Below, in pieces: positions 13,101 through 24,477 of a stretch of DNA of 64,000 bases. Within the stretch, counting starts at the first letter, position 1, and every line of letters begins with the position of its first letter. Both the position numbers and the translations under genes were made by a program. The DNA is from Lytechinus variegatus (lineage: Eukaryota; Echinodermata; Echinoidea; Temnopleuroida; Toxopneustidae): positions 35,277,000 through 35,340,999 of the forward strand of contig NC_054749.1 in NCBI RefSeq assembly GCF_018143015.1. Direction: 5' to 3'. The notes below the pieces were generated by a model. That model ran no database searches and was not told the DNA's origin. It saw only the letters and a list, made by a program, of their open reading frames with translations.

Positions 13101-16100
13101 ATGCAAATTCATTTCTTACTCTTATAACGGTCCGCACGAATGATGTAAGTTGATGGGTCAACTCAAGATTATGAAATCGTAATTCATGCTCATCATTTGG
13201 AGTTATACTAAATGAAATCGAAAGAGAGCAAAGACATTATTATAATGTTATGAGATATCATTTGTGGGAGGGGGCAGAGAAAGGTAGGGGAAACAAAAAA
13301 CGAATTTTGTCAGCTCCAAGATCTGAAACGGAGTATTAATATCCTCAATCATGGTCGTTATACGATTTTTTACGCGTCTTGCCCCCCCCCCCCCCGAAAA
13401 AAAATGAAGAAACCCAGAAGGGAGTGAAATTACAAGCTTGTCATGTACGCTTTGCATTTTCTAAAGGTGAACTTGACGGATTTCGTGCACACTTGTGGTG
13501 ACTTTTGTAACGAGTTTCAGTAAAATCACAACAACCGAGTTTTCACAATTTTGTGGGGGGAGGGGAGGCCCGCCTGCCCACCCCTCCCCTGCATACGACA
13601 ATGCCTACACTAAACAAAAGAAAAAATCAGTTGAAGAAAATTATCATACCTGAGATATTTGGGACCGGTTAGCTCATTGAAATAATAGTAAGAATCATCA
13701 GGAAGGAAGAATTCATCAGAGCCTGCCGTCACAATAAACTTCGGCATCGTCAGTCGATCTTTGTACGCTAGGAAGAAGAAAGTTCTGAATTTTATTATTT
13801 TTTTTCGATAAAAAGAGAAAGCATGATAAAGTAATGATAATGAATTTTCCTCATATTTCATGATTATCATTTAGGAAGAATATCGCGATAAAAAGAGTTT
13901 ATCTGCAGATGATTGCTACTCAGACACTTAAGCCATAGAACAGCTCGAATTATGTATTTTTACTAAAATAGACTGATCTGAGATGATTTCATGTTTTTGA
14001 TTAAATACCAGATCTCAGACACACATTATTTCTTCAGTGCATTAACAAATGATCACCATTTTCCAAATGCATTCATAAACTTTTTTTATATTGTACAATT
14101 CCATGACTAGTACTGTAGTTTATCTATAGCCTTTATAGTGGATTTTTAATATCAATCTGACGGAGGGAAATGTTTAAAGGAGGGTCAGTGCTAGACCCAC
14201 ATTCATGACTGCGTTATATAGGAGGAGGAACATGAGAAATCTTTAAGATTTATAGCCAATAAATAGATAATGCCAATGCACAACAAAAACTGTTGTGTCA
14301 ACCGGTGTACATAGAGGACCACACCAGTTATTTCACACCGGTGTTAAATTGGTGGTGTTAGTTTTACACCTATAGGTGTTATTACAACAACTTTTGTTGT
14401 TACATTTACACTCTTTGGTGTTATGTTCAATCTTTAGGTTGTAATTTTAATAGCTCAGGGTGTGGTCCTCTATTGTCACCAACTGGTGAAAGTTTTAACA
14501 CCGCAGTTGTTATATTTTTGCAGTGGTGTGAGAAATTAAACTTAGTTATTTACCGAAGGCGTCGACAACAGCCGCCATCTTGGATAGTTCAGGCGTATCC
14601 ATAAAGAGTGTTATGTTTTCAGCATAATAATCATTGAACTCCATAGTCCAGCCCCCTAGCGAACGGTAATGGTGGTGCATATTCTGGGGAAGACACACAG
14701 CAAAAACTGTGGTGTCATTCGGTGTACATAGAGGACCACACCAGTTGTTTTACACCGGTGTTAAATTGGTGGTGTTAGTTTTACACCCATAGGTGTTATT
14801 GCAACACCTTTGGTTGTTATATTTACACTCTTTGGTGTTACGTTCAATCTCTAGGGTGTAGTTTTAACACCTCAGGGTGTGGCCCTCTATTAAAACCAAC
14901 TGGTGTCAGTTTTAACACCACAGTTTCTACAGTGTATGTTTACATCCAATAACTTTAACATTTAATTCAATAGTTATTAACATTGGGATTATACCAAAAA
15001 GAGTATTTACCAAAAGCGTCGACTATGGCGACCATCTTTGAGTCCGGGCGAGAAAAGAGTTATGTTTTCAACATAATAAGAATAAAGCCCCTTTTACATC
15101 TTCACGGATGCAACACGGATCAACACGGATCTCAGTCCGTGATGATCCGGGGTGCCAAATTTGTATTTTCCTAGCATTCCCGGAGTGAGTACGGAGTTAA
15201 CTGGTTATTAACACGGATATATACGGAAAAGTACGGAGTCTACAAGGATAGGCAAGGTAGCAATAGGGATCCTGTTTGATATGCTCCCGGAGCCAACACG
15301 GAATACCCGGATGATCACGGATGGTACTGGGTCTTTACTTGGACCTTACCACTTCTTGTCGCCGGCATCTTGCTAGAATGAAGTTTTGTCCCTTTTTGCA
15401 GCATCTGGAACATGCTCGTGCTTGGTTATGAATACGGACTATTGTTCATGTACGCAAACAATACAAACATTTGTCCCCGGATAAAGCCGGTATCAACAAG
15501 GATCACCCGGTTCTTACAAGGAGCCTCCCGGATACATTCAGTAGCTACACGGATGTACAAGGAGGCTACAAGGATGAACACGGATGATTATCAGTCCGTG
15601 AACTCCGGGATGAAAAATTGAACATGTTCAATTTTTCTCCCGGACATGCCGGGAGCTCCGTGTTGCCTCCGTGAAGGTGTAAAAGGGGCTAAAAAGCCCC
15701 TTTTACACCTTCACGGAAGCAACACGGATCATCCCGGATTGTCAATCCGGGGTCATCCGTGTACAGTCCGGGACTACCGTGTACACTCCGGCTACTCATC
15801 CGGCGCCATCCTTGATGTACCGGCATGTCCGGGAGAAAAATTGAACATGTTCAATTTTTCATCCCGGAGTACACGGACTGATAATCATCCGTGTTCATCC
15901 TTGTAGCCTCCTTGTACATCCGTGTAGCTACCGAATGCATCCGGGAGGCTCCTTGTAAGAACCGGGTGATCCTTGTTGATACCGGCTTTATCCGGGGTCA
16001 AATGTTTGTATTGTTTGCGTACATGAACAATAGTCCGTATTCATAACTAGACAAGACCAATATTGGGAGAATTTGAATTCAAGGAGCATTTTGGGGTAAA

Positions 16101-19100
16101 AGTTGGAAACCGGTCTATTTCACCTAATTTGAAGGTGCTGAATCTGATAAGACCGGTTCCCAAGCCAATTTTTAATGTCTTGACCACCTAATTTGCATAA
16201 AGAAAATGGCTGCCAAATTGACCATTTAAAATCTTATTTCTACAATATTCTTTTATAATACTCGCTTTCATCGACATGGATACTGCAAAATCCTGCATAC
16301 ATAACATGTACCATTCGGGAAAATTTGTTATTTCTGTTTGCGGCTAATTAATTATGCAAATTTATGCATATTTTGCAATATTATGTATAATTTGATAATT
16401 ACACCTAAAAAGTTTATCATTTTGGGTACAAATAACATTTGTATCATTATGATAATTGTTTGGCCCTTAAACAGTATTTAGGTCAATTTTTCTATGTATT
16501 TTATCGTCAGAATACTTGCCTAATGCACTTGATATATCCCAGTACAGAATGTGAGCAACCGTGAAGGTCCGTGTAAAGACCCAGTAACATCCGTGATCAT
16601 CCGGGTATTCCGTGTTGGCTCGGGAGCATATCAAACAGAATCCCTATTGCTACCTTGCCTATCCTTGTAGACTCCGTACTTTTCCGTACATATCCGTGTT
16701 AAAAACCAGTTAACTCCGTACTCACTCCGGGAATGCTAGGAAAATACAAATTTGGCACCCCGGATCATCACGGACTGAGATCCGTGATGATCCGTGTTGC
16801 ATCCGTGAAGGTGTAAAAGGGGCTTTACACTCTCCTAGTAAACGATTATAATGGTGCATATTATGGGGAGGACACATTATTATCTAATTTGGATTCTTGA
16901 TTATTTGACCAAGATCCTTGCTTCGAGTTTGTAAGGTATTTATAGGCCTATTTATTTCAATGTATGTATTTATAATCAATTTATTTCAATTTCTTCTGAT
17001 ATTTCCTTCTCAAAAAAGTTTTTTAATTCTTTAATTATTTTGTGACTTTACTGTAGGAGAACTGCCTCGACAAAAACTTTTTTTTTGCAGTATTTCTCAA
17101 TTCATCCTTTTCTTAAAATCTCTGTATTCTAAAATTCGAAATTAAAAAAGTAGCATGCCATTAACATAGTTTAACAATTAAAAGATAGTGTATGTTATCT
17201 CTTTTATATATAAGCAAATAAACTGATTTGTGGAAAAAAAAAACAATTAAGAAGGATAAGCATTGGCTGGACAAAATGTGACAGGTTGAAGAGGGATGAC
17301 AAATGAAGTGACTCCATACCTGTGCCATATTGAGAAGATCAAGACAAATAGGTGCTATGGCAACAACTCTCTTGTCAACAGCTCCGGTTGTCCATGTTGC
17401 CCAACCTCTCTTTAATGGTCAGAGAATAACGAGTTATTTTTTTCCAATATTATTATCATTATTATTAATATCATTATTATCATCAGCTTTATCATAATCA
17501 TCATCATCATCCCACCATCTCAGAAAATTCTTGACTGTCTTATAATGATAAAAATTAGTAGTCTGTTAGAAAAAAAAATATCCTTAAAAATTTTCTGCAG
17601 CAGAGTCTCATGAACACCTGTAATCTTGCCAGATTGCCTAATCTATATCGTGTAAAATTACAGGAAATTTGTATTTGGTGTATACATATATATATATATA
17701 TATACATATATGGAAGTTTACAAATTATAAAACAACATTTGATTTTTTTTAATATCAGATTGTTTTTTTGTAAAATTGTAAAAGAATATTGTTTTAAGAC
17801 TTTACAGAATGATTATATTATTGCTTTCTACAATATCTTGTTTTTTTCCCTATAAAATCTGGGATTTTTTAACAGTGTAATATTCACTTTGCCAAATGCT
17901 ACACTTTGTACCTTTGATTCTCCAGCTACTATGAATTTAGATATATTTTGATTCGGGGTGACGTCATATACGACGTCACTGATGGTATCCATGGCACGAA
18001 CAGCTGCCTACATACGTGAAAAAGAAAAAATGAAAAATGATTACATCGGGGCATGTCGAATTGGTATGACAACAAATAGATTCGCCCCTAGCTCTTTAAT
18101 GTAATTTTACTAAATATTACGCATTTTGGGATAGAAAGTATTCTTTATTTTCTCTCTCAGTACCGACCGTGCATTTAAATGGTTGCTGTATGTATTTAGG
18201 TTTTGGTAAATATGGAGATTATTCTTTTCTTTCAAATAGAATTCATTATAAAAATGAAAGAATGAAACAACTGTTGTGTGAAAGATTCGATGTTAAATCT
18301 GATTTGTTAATACATTTTTTTGATAGTGTAAATTTACTTTTGTCCGGTCTTTGACAAGAATACATGTTTTTTTTTCCCCACTCATGTAATACAGTGGAAA
18401 TTTCAGGATTAAGTTTGGTTCTTATATATGCGGTTACTCAATTTATAAGAAAAGTGTTTAATTATATACCGAAAGAGGGCGCTTAATCATAAACTTGGGA
18501 GAAAAATATTTTACCAAAAGAATAGACTAAATGAAAATTAATATGACGTCCGCTATAAACCATTTTGTGAGATTGTAAGCGTTAGACAAATATTCACTCG
18601 ACCTATGTAATTCCCGAAAATTCTTATTATTGAACCTTTTCCATGTTCTCCAAAACTGTATGTTTTAAACAACAGTTGGAAAAAATTTCGTTACATCGTT
18701 TGAAAGATACGTATTCTAAATTATGATATTGACAAATTATGGGAAAACAGTGTACCTTTGTCATCGGTAATCTCAAGAGCCAGTTTGGTTCCTTAGTCCC
18801 ATTGTATAGGAAATGATGCCAGGTAAAGGCTATGACTTCATCTTCATATCTTTTCATCTGTAAAGGATCAGTCTATAAATAAAGAAGTATAGACAGAAAA
18901 CAAAAATACGGATGTGTTTGAAGAGATGAACATCTATTTACCACTTTTTTTCCAGTGTAGTTATTTCTCTTCTAAATTGTATGCATTACCAGTTTATATT
19001 GTCTTGTAATCTTTCTTACTATTGGTTTCTCTTTGACCCCCCCCCCCCCACACTTCCCCCTCTCAATTGTGTTTCTATTCTCTATCTCTATGTTATTGCC

Positions 19101-21549
19101 TCTGTCACTCTCTCTGCATGTCTGCCCGTACTCTCTTTCGTTGATATTTCGACTAACTTGGGAAATTATTATGATGCAGCCTATTTTCTTTCTTGGGGGG
19201 GGGGGTGACTTTTAATCCTAATGCTTTTCGTCATTTTTACCTTGAAAACGATTGGCTGGTTTGGCACTTGGCGGAGCGTCGCACCAACTCTAAAAAAATA
19301 AAAGATTATGAAGATAAACATATTTAGCTTTGCAGCAATTTGATGGTTCTTCTTTAAGTTCAATGTAGTTTAGCTTAAAATTATTAACTTTAAGAATATT
19401 GTATTAACCTGAATGATGAGATACATATACTATTATTAATTCAAATCTCCCGAAATCGTTGTTTTGAACATTAAGTGGGTCTACATATGAAGCCTCATCT
19501 TAATACAAGGTTAACGAATCTGTTCTTTATCATTTTTATTAACATATTTTGATTTTATCAATAATTTTGTACAAGGTTTCCAAGCAATTTTAGAGATTGT
19601 AAGATCATTTGCCAGATCTAGCAAGAAATAATGTATCCAAAATGTATTCTTGGTTTCCATTTTACTATACAATTTCAATAGGATTACCCCAAGAAGAATA
19701 CATTCATTGATTGAGATCACTTGAAAATCACTTGAAAATTGTCTTATATTGATTCTTGTATAGGTTTGTGCAACAATAAACCCTTTCAGATTTTTAATTA
19801 ACTGATATTAAATTTTACATGTACATGTTCATTGAGTGTGCTTGATTATTATGTTGAAAATTAGACTGCTTACATTCCAGCTCCGATAGCGATGTTGGAT
19901 GTTCGCAATATCTCCTTATCAGTCCGAGGATCAGGTGGACTAGAAACAGGGAAAGATATAGGGAGGGGGATACATGTTCTTTAAGATGAATTATTAATTC
20001 ATTCATAAAAAAATAAACAGTCTTGATTAAGTAGGCAAGGCAGTTTTTCCTCCTGTAAGACCAATCATTAATGTATTCACAAAATAATAAGCAATTAGAG
20101 GGTGTTTTCGGAATAAATTGAACATAAATTACTAATCATAAGCTCATTATGGAAATTAGAGCAGATAAAATGAAATTTAAAAAAAATGAATGTCCGCATT
20201 CGGAAATATACAACAAGTGTGTTTCGCCCTCTAGATTATCTAAATATATATATATTTTTAAATCACAACACTATAAATTGTGATGTTCCGTGTTAACCTA
20301 CACACTAAGAATAAAGGTTCAACATTAAACCCCGAAAGGTTGATGCAAAATCAGCACCCGATGGTTTCAAAAATTGAACCCTGCGGTTGGGGTTCATTTT
20401 TGCACCCTGCGGGTTCAAAACTGCACCCTTAAATTTTAAATTGATCCATAGGGGTGCAGTTTTCAACCCGCAGGGTGCAAAAAATGAACCCCAACCGCAG
20501 GGTTCAATTTTTGAACCCATAGGGTGCTGATTTTGCATCAACCTTTCGGTGTTCAATTTTGAACCTTTATTTCTTAATGTGTACCTGCTTTTTGTAGATC
20601 CGCCGGTGATAAAAAGAAATGCGTGTTCTGGACTGACGATGTGCTCTGGAATGGTGATGGTCAAATAATGGAACCAGATGGCGCTATCTGAATCGTTGTC
20701 TGTCTTTCATGAAGAGAGATAGAGGGAAAGAAAGAGAGACAGGGAGAGAGATAGGGAGATGGAGAGAGAGGAAGACAGGAAGAGAAGGGGAGGTGAAAAG
20801 TGTGAAAGGACTATTATCGAATAAAATGACAAAAATCAAACCTTTTCTTTTTTTAGTTGAAACCAAAACAAAAAAATAACTAACCGCTTTAAGAACGAAT
20901 GCCTACAAAACTTTTTTTGAATGACATAATCTCCATTCATGTACCATAACACATGTTTTAAGACGTCCTACAGAGGGCGTACCTGGAAAACATTTTTTTT
21001 CAACCAAGTTCACCGTTTTCGTTAACAAATAAAACTTGAAGATGGTGAATATTTCAATAAAAAGATGGTTAATTCTCCCCAACATTTTGTAGTTAAACAT
21101 GTTTTCCTTAAATTCTAGAAGGATTTGAATTATTGTGTTTTATTTATTTTTTCCTGAACAACAGCGAACGCCACCGTAAAGTTTAATTGGATCTCATTTT
21201 AATGTGCTAATCCATATATGCCAGCCTGCTTTGACCAGTAGAATGAAATACTAACTGAGCATACGGAAGAGGAAGAAGCAAGAAAATATAATTTATTATA
21301 ACAGACAATTCCTATGTCGATTTTAGAATAGCATCGGCACTACTTACATGTCAACCACTTCTGCGACGTCATGTTGACGACATAAGCTGTGTATTCTCCG
21401 GGTATCCTATACTCTTTCAAGATCGTATATTCATAGTGGTTGTCCGGCATGTTGACGTAGTCATCCAGAGGGGTTGCGGAGACCGTTGCTGCCACAAGGG
21501 CAACAAGGATTGCTGCAGACCAGCCGGAGACATGCAAAGACGATGCCAT
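10162..21549 (-). CDS. Secreted PhoPQ-related / AprA-like alpha/beta-hydrolase, paralogue 1 (15 exons)
   Basis: Exons (minus strand): 21549-21348, 20699-20585, 19939-19874, 19289-19241, 18872-18756, 18007-17912, 17409-17320, 14683-14554, 13767-13650, 13207-13120, 12704-12660, 12347-12259, 11794-11701, 11179-11114, 10284-10162. All have GT/AG borders and compatible phases, giving 495 codons plus TAG. The ATG has a good context (aaccATGG). A signal peptide of about 25 residues ends before TPLDDYV. Family landmarks are NMTSQKWLT (~65), WFHYLTITIP (~78), RQVPNQPIVF (~140), LRLPMTK (~183), GESK|RGWATW (~212-220), DRLTMPKFIVTAGSDEFF (~292-309) and TPNDEH (~330-335). The likely catalytic triad is S214, D306 and H335, inferred from the alpha/beta-hydrolase pattern. 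The family includes bacterial PhoPQ-activated PqaA and Dictyostelium AprA, a secreted proliferation repressor. Function in this animal is unknown. Paralogue 2 lies upstream in the same orientation. Confidence 0.88.
10874..11104. mobile_element. Foldback MITE in intron 14 of paralogue 1
   Basis: Inverted arms are built from 'ggtgttaaatcaacaccag'-like words. The left arm (10874 to about 10930) and the right arm (about 11038-11104) share 'ccacaccagagaag' in opposite orientations. The right end reads GCAGTG followed by TA, the terminus seen in related copies at 14280, 14694 and 29401. The left end looks truncated because the CACTGCAAAAA terminus is missing. The right end lies about 9 bp from the donor of exon 14. 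Confidence 0.7.
14279..14525. mobile_element. CACTGCAAAAA-type MITE, copy flanking exon 8 downstream
   Basis: The left terminus CACAACAAAAACTG and the right terminus ending TTTTTGCAGTG are inverted relatives. Both are followed inward by 'agaggaccacacc' in opposite orientations. Length is about 247 bp and there is no coding. It belongs to the same family as 14694-14935 and 29401-29642, with high similarity along the whole length. The right end is about 28 bp from the donor of exon 8. Confidence 0.85.
14694..14935. mobile_element. CACTGCAAAAA-type MITE, copy flanking exon 8 upstream
   Basis: This is a second copy of the family, oriented the same way as 14279-14525. It begins CACAGCAAAAACTGTGG and ends CTACAGTG followed by TA. 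On the minus strand its end is about 10 bp upstream of the exon 8 acceptor AG (14685-14684), so exon 8 is sandwiched between two copies. Confidence 0.88.
15011..16862 (-). pseudogene. Broken duplicate of exon 8, split by a foldback insertion
   Basis: Two segments match exon 8 of paralogue 1. Segment 16862-16827 carries the 5' half, starting AATATGCACCA and with 'ctagga' matching 'ctaggg'. Segment 15083-15011 carries the 3' half, with TATTATGTTGAAAACATAAC and the end GTCGACGCTTTTG followed by a GTAAATA donor, as in the real exon. A 1.7 kb element separates them, about 20 nt of exon are missing at the breakpoint, the reading frame is shifted, and the acceptor AG is AT (CCCCAT instead of CCCCAG). 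It cannot be a functional exon now. It may once have been a duplicated, possibly alternative, exon 8. Confidence 0.82.
15084..16826. mobile_element. Composite foldback element with AAAGCCCCTTTTACA termini
   Basis: The outer arms at about 15087-15360 and 16550-16826 are inverted copies. The left begins AAAGCCCCTTTTACATCTTC and the right ends GTAAAAGGGGCTTT. A second inverted pair lies inside: about 15425-15660 against 15810-16046, both carrying 'ttgaacatgttcaa'. At 15680-15715 two element ends meet tail to tail (GGGGCTAAAAAGCCCC). It is therefore two nested or abutting copies of one foldback family, built from 'acggat/atccgt' and 'ccggg' short words. No transposase is visible. Confidence 0.85.
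19020..19035. repeat. Poly-C / poly-G homopolymers near exon 4
   Basis: A C run at about 19036-19050 and a G run at 19195-19205 lie in the intron just downstream of exon 4. They are examples of the many G/C homopolymers in the window and carry no further signal that I can support. Confidence 0.5.
20301..20581. mobile_element. Near-perfect palindromic MITE with TA duplication, abutting exon 2 donor
   Basis: The ends CACACTAAGAATAAAGGTTC and its complement (GAACCTTTATTTCTTAATGTG) are flanked by TA at 20299-20300 and 20582-20583. The arms pair over almost the whole 281 bp, with mirrored words such as 'accccgaaaggttgatgcaaaatcag' cut by single mismatches. A TA duplication suggests Tc1/mariner-type mobilisation. 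The right flanking TA coincides with bases 2-3 of the GTA donor of exon 2 of paralogue 1 (G at 20584 on the minus strand). Confidence 0.88.
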
Positions 21550-22585
21550 GGTTGTACCTGTTAGGACTGTTGTACAGGGTAGTAATTTTGGTGTCATATC
21601 TGAAATTCTGTAGCGAGATAACAGTGCCGATTTGAAGGCGCTCACGGGGCCTCGGGTGGATGGGCAATTTACCCCATATTTAAATCAAAGCACTTCTGAA
21701 GTGCTATCGTCACCTTAGAATAAGAGGTGGATCAGATATCGTTTTGGCTGATGGGCTTATCTTTGCCCCGAGTCTGATAAAGGTTCCGAGGCAGCGGGAT
21801 TAAAGGTCAACTCATACCAATTAGTAAATGAAATTAAGAAAACTAAATAAGATAAGGCTGAGAATTCCATAAACATTATAAGTGAAATCAGACAGTATTT
21901 TTAGATTTCGTCCCCCCTCTCTGAATAGAGAGTATACGCCTGCTCTCTGATGTACGACCATTCCAAAGCCTCGCCCACACCACCACAGTAACAAAACAAA
22001 TGGTAGTAAGCTTTTTGATATGAAAATTATAACCTTTTAATTTTTGACGATTGCAATCCCAGAAGTGGTATGAAAACTAAAATGATCGGAACTCCTGTCT
22101 AATTCAATCCGCTCTGTGACCTGTGTATGAATAAAACCGAACTTAAAGAGAAAGCCGACCCAAATAAACACTTGATTTTTGAGAAGTTGATACGTGAACA
22201 TATTTTGAACAATATCGTACAAACAATAAGAACGTTAATATTTTTTTAAGTTGTAAATATTGGTAATCATATATAATATTCATGGAGACTTCAAATTGGC
22301 CGCATATATGATGTCATAGTGACGTAAGGAAAGAACTACTATTCCATGTAATAAATGGCTAAAGTGACAGTGTTACATCAATCTGTATTTTTCTTTCATG
22401 AGGACATAGAACAAGATACTACCTGGGTTAAATTTAAATTATTGCACGGGGAAATGTATGGGTATAGGAGAAAACTACAAATCCCTGATAATTATGTATA
22501 TGGCCTATTGGAAAGTTGCCATTGTCCCTTGTCATAATTTCCTTACCAAGTTTTTATCATTATTTTTTTTTGATCAAGTTCACGC
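21550..22585. other. 5' flank of hydrolase paralogue 1
   Basis: No gene is seen. On the minus strand a TATA-like ATTTAAATATGG lies at about 21674-21685, some 125 nt before the ATG at 21549. It could be a core promoter, but only position and composition support it. Confidence 0.3.
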
Positions 22586-22599
22586 ATAGTTACCATGAA

Positions 22600-22755
22600 T
22601 GAGTATAACATTTTCTTTTATTTGAATGCACAATAAAGGAGCATTGCCGATTAACTGCCTTGCTCACGGGCATGAGTACCTCGGCCGGGGATCGAACCCC
22701 GGACTTTCCATGTATAGTCGGGCGCCTTTGACCACTCGGCCACGACACCTCTAGT
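22600..22755 (-). repeat. tRNA-derived repeat (SINE-like), degenerate
   Basis: On the minus strand, 22748 to about 22672 shows a D-arm (GTGGCCGAGTGGTCAAAGGC, A-box like) and a T-arm (GGGGTTCGATCCCC, B-box). Spacing suits a Leu/Ser-type tRNA. The anticodon stem does not pair and the acceptor arms match poorly, so it is not a working tRNA. It continues into 'gcccgtgagcaaggcagtta' sequence typical of a dispersed tRNA-derived element. Internal polymerase III promoter boxes remain recognisable. Confidence 0.65.
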
Positions 22756-23240
22756 TGCCAATTTGAAGTCAGGGTTCTCAATATTAAAGCAGCCACACCT
22801 TTCTTATTGCTTGTCCGATTTCTTTCAAACTTCCCCCATTCTGTTTTATTCATGTTATCCTTTCCAAGACAATTTTTTTAGGACCAAGGCTGGATTCCCC
22901 TTAAATTCCAAATATTAATGACGTCATTCTCGGTTGCGACTTTATTCAGACTCCGATCACAAGGCTTGCAGCAAAGTAAAATTATAAATTTGATATTCTT
23001 TTTATTATGAAATAATTTTACTTCTATGAACTCTCAGATTTAAGTAAAGCAAAAGCATTATTCGCGTCAGTACGACTTGAGAGACTGCAGACCTTCGTCG
23101 TAGATGGCGTAGTTGTAAAGTGTGAAGCAAGTGGCATAATATATTGTGAACATGGTGAATAACCATTTCAACATTACCTTTCATCCAAATACATAAACAA
23201 CCCGAGTAAAGTCTGGAATAAATGTCACATTCTAATTAAT

Positions 23241-23487
23241 GAGTCTAATGGGGGTGTTGCAAGAATCTTGCAATTGATCGCAAGTCAATTTCAAGTCCTA
23301 AAATTCATTGAAAGTAATGCATTTTATTGGACATGCATTTTATTTGCCATTGATTGATAGTCTCTTTCTTGCATCAACAAGTATTAATTGATTTGCTTTG
23401 GTTAATATTGATCTATCACTTGCAAGATTGCACCTGAAATTTGCCATTGATCGCAAATATTTTCTTGCAACGCCCCATAAGACTCTT
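23241..23487. mobile_element. MITE with GTTGCAAGAA inverted ends
   Basis: The left GAGTCTAATGGGGGTGTTGC and the right (complement GAGTCTTATGGGGCGTTGC) are inverted and continue inward as 'aagaa...ttgcgatcaat'-type arms. About 245 bp with no coding capacity. Confidence 0.75.
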
Positions 23488-24054
23488 GAATCCAATTATG
23501 CATATTCAAACTGACTTACCACTTTGAAAGTCATCAAGACGCATATATTGTGTAAAAGCTATTTGGGATAAACCTTTGTTTCCCATGTTGATTATTTTTC
23601 AAATCAAAAAAACGTATTGGCATATGCAATTATTGAGAATCAGTTTAAGACGGAAAGGATTACTCAAAGACAACGGGGAAAAGTAAAAAAAGAAAAGAAA
23701 TAAACATAAAAAAATATAAATAAACCTTTATTAACCTACATACTGAAGTGTAGGGTAAACACTCTGATTTTGATACCTCCATTTTCTTATCGATAAACAA
23801 AATTCAGGTGATATAGCAAATTGTTTGAACAAACAGAAATGTCAAGTTTATGAAGATAAAATGTAGATAACATATAAATTTTGAAAAAAAAGAATTATGA
23901 AAAATTGAATAGGAAGAGGGAAAGAAGAAAGAGATGGTGTTGAAAAAAAGAAATCATCGATACTATAACATACTAATATATCACAAATCCTAACAACATT
24001 AACAACATCAGCAACAACAAAAATAATTAGCCAAGAAGAAGAATAAAATAATAA

Positions 24055-24068
24055 TAATAATAATAATA

Positions 24069-24099
<31 letters not shown>

Positions 24100-24145
24100 A
24101 GAAGAAGAAGAAGAGGAAGAGGAAGAAGAAGTAGAAAAGGAAGTA
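24055..24145. repeat. (AAT)n / (GAA)n microsatellite
   Basis: AATAAT units run into GAAGAA units with scattered interruptions, continuing loosely to about 24240. This is simple sequence only. Confidence 0.9.
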
Positions 24146-24477
24146 GAAGAAGAATCAGCGAAAAAAGATGAAAGCTACAAAAAGAAGACGAAAGAAGAGT
24201 TGGAAGAAGAAGCAGGAGAACAAGAAAATTATGAAGAAAAAGAAATATTTGATAATTGAAAATGCTCGTTTTGAAATGTTTGCAAGCAGGCAGATGGTGA
24301 CTGACAGAAAAACAACAAATCTTTAGTCGTTATATCATGGTTATAAGATATCAATTTTTTATTGCAACATCTTGATTTTTTTTGGGCTTCAATCATTATA
24401 ATTTCACAGTCAATTACAAGACAATAACGATAACGATAACCCGACATAACATGACATAATATCCAATATGATATATT

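Noticed and set aside
22672..22748. tRNA gene
   Set aside because: D-arm and T-arm look right, but the anticodon stem does not pair and the acceptor stem is poor, so it is called a tRNA-derived repeat.
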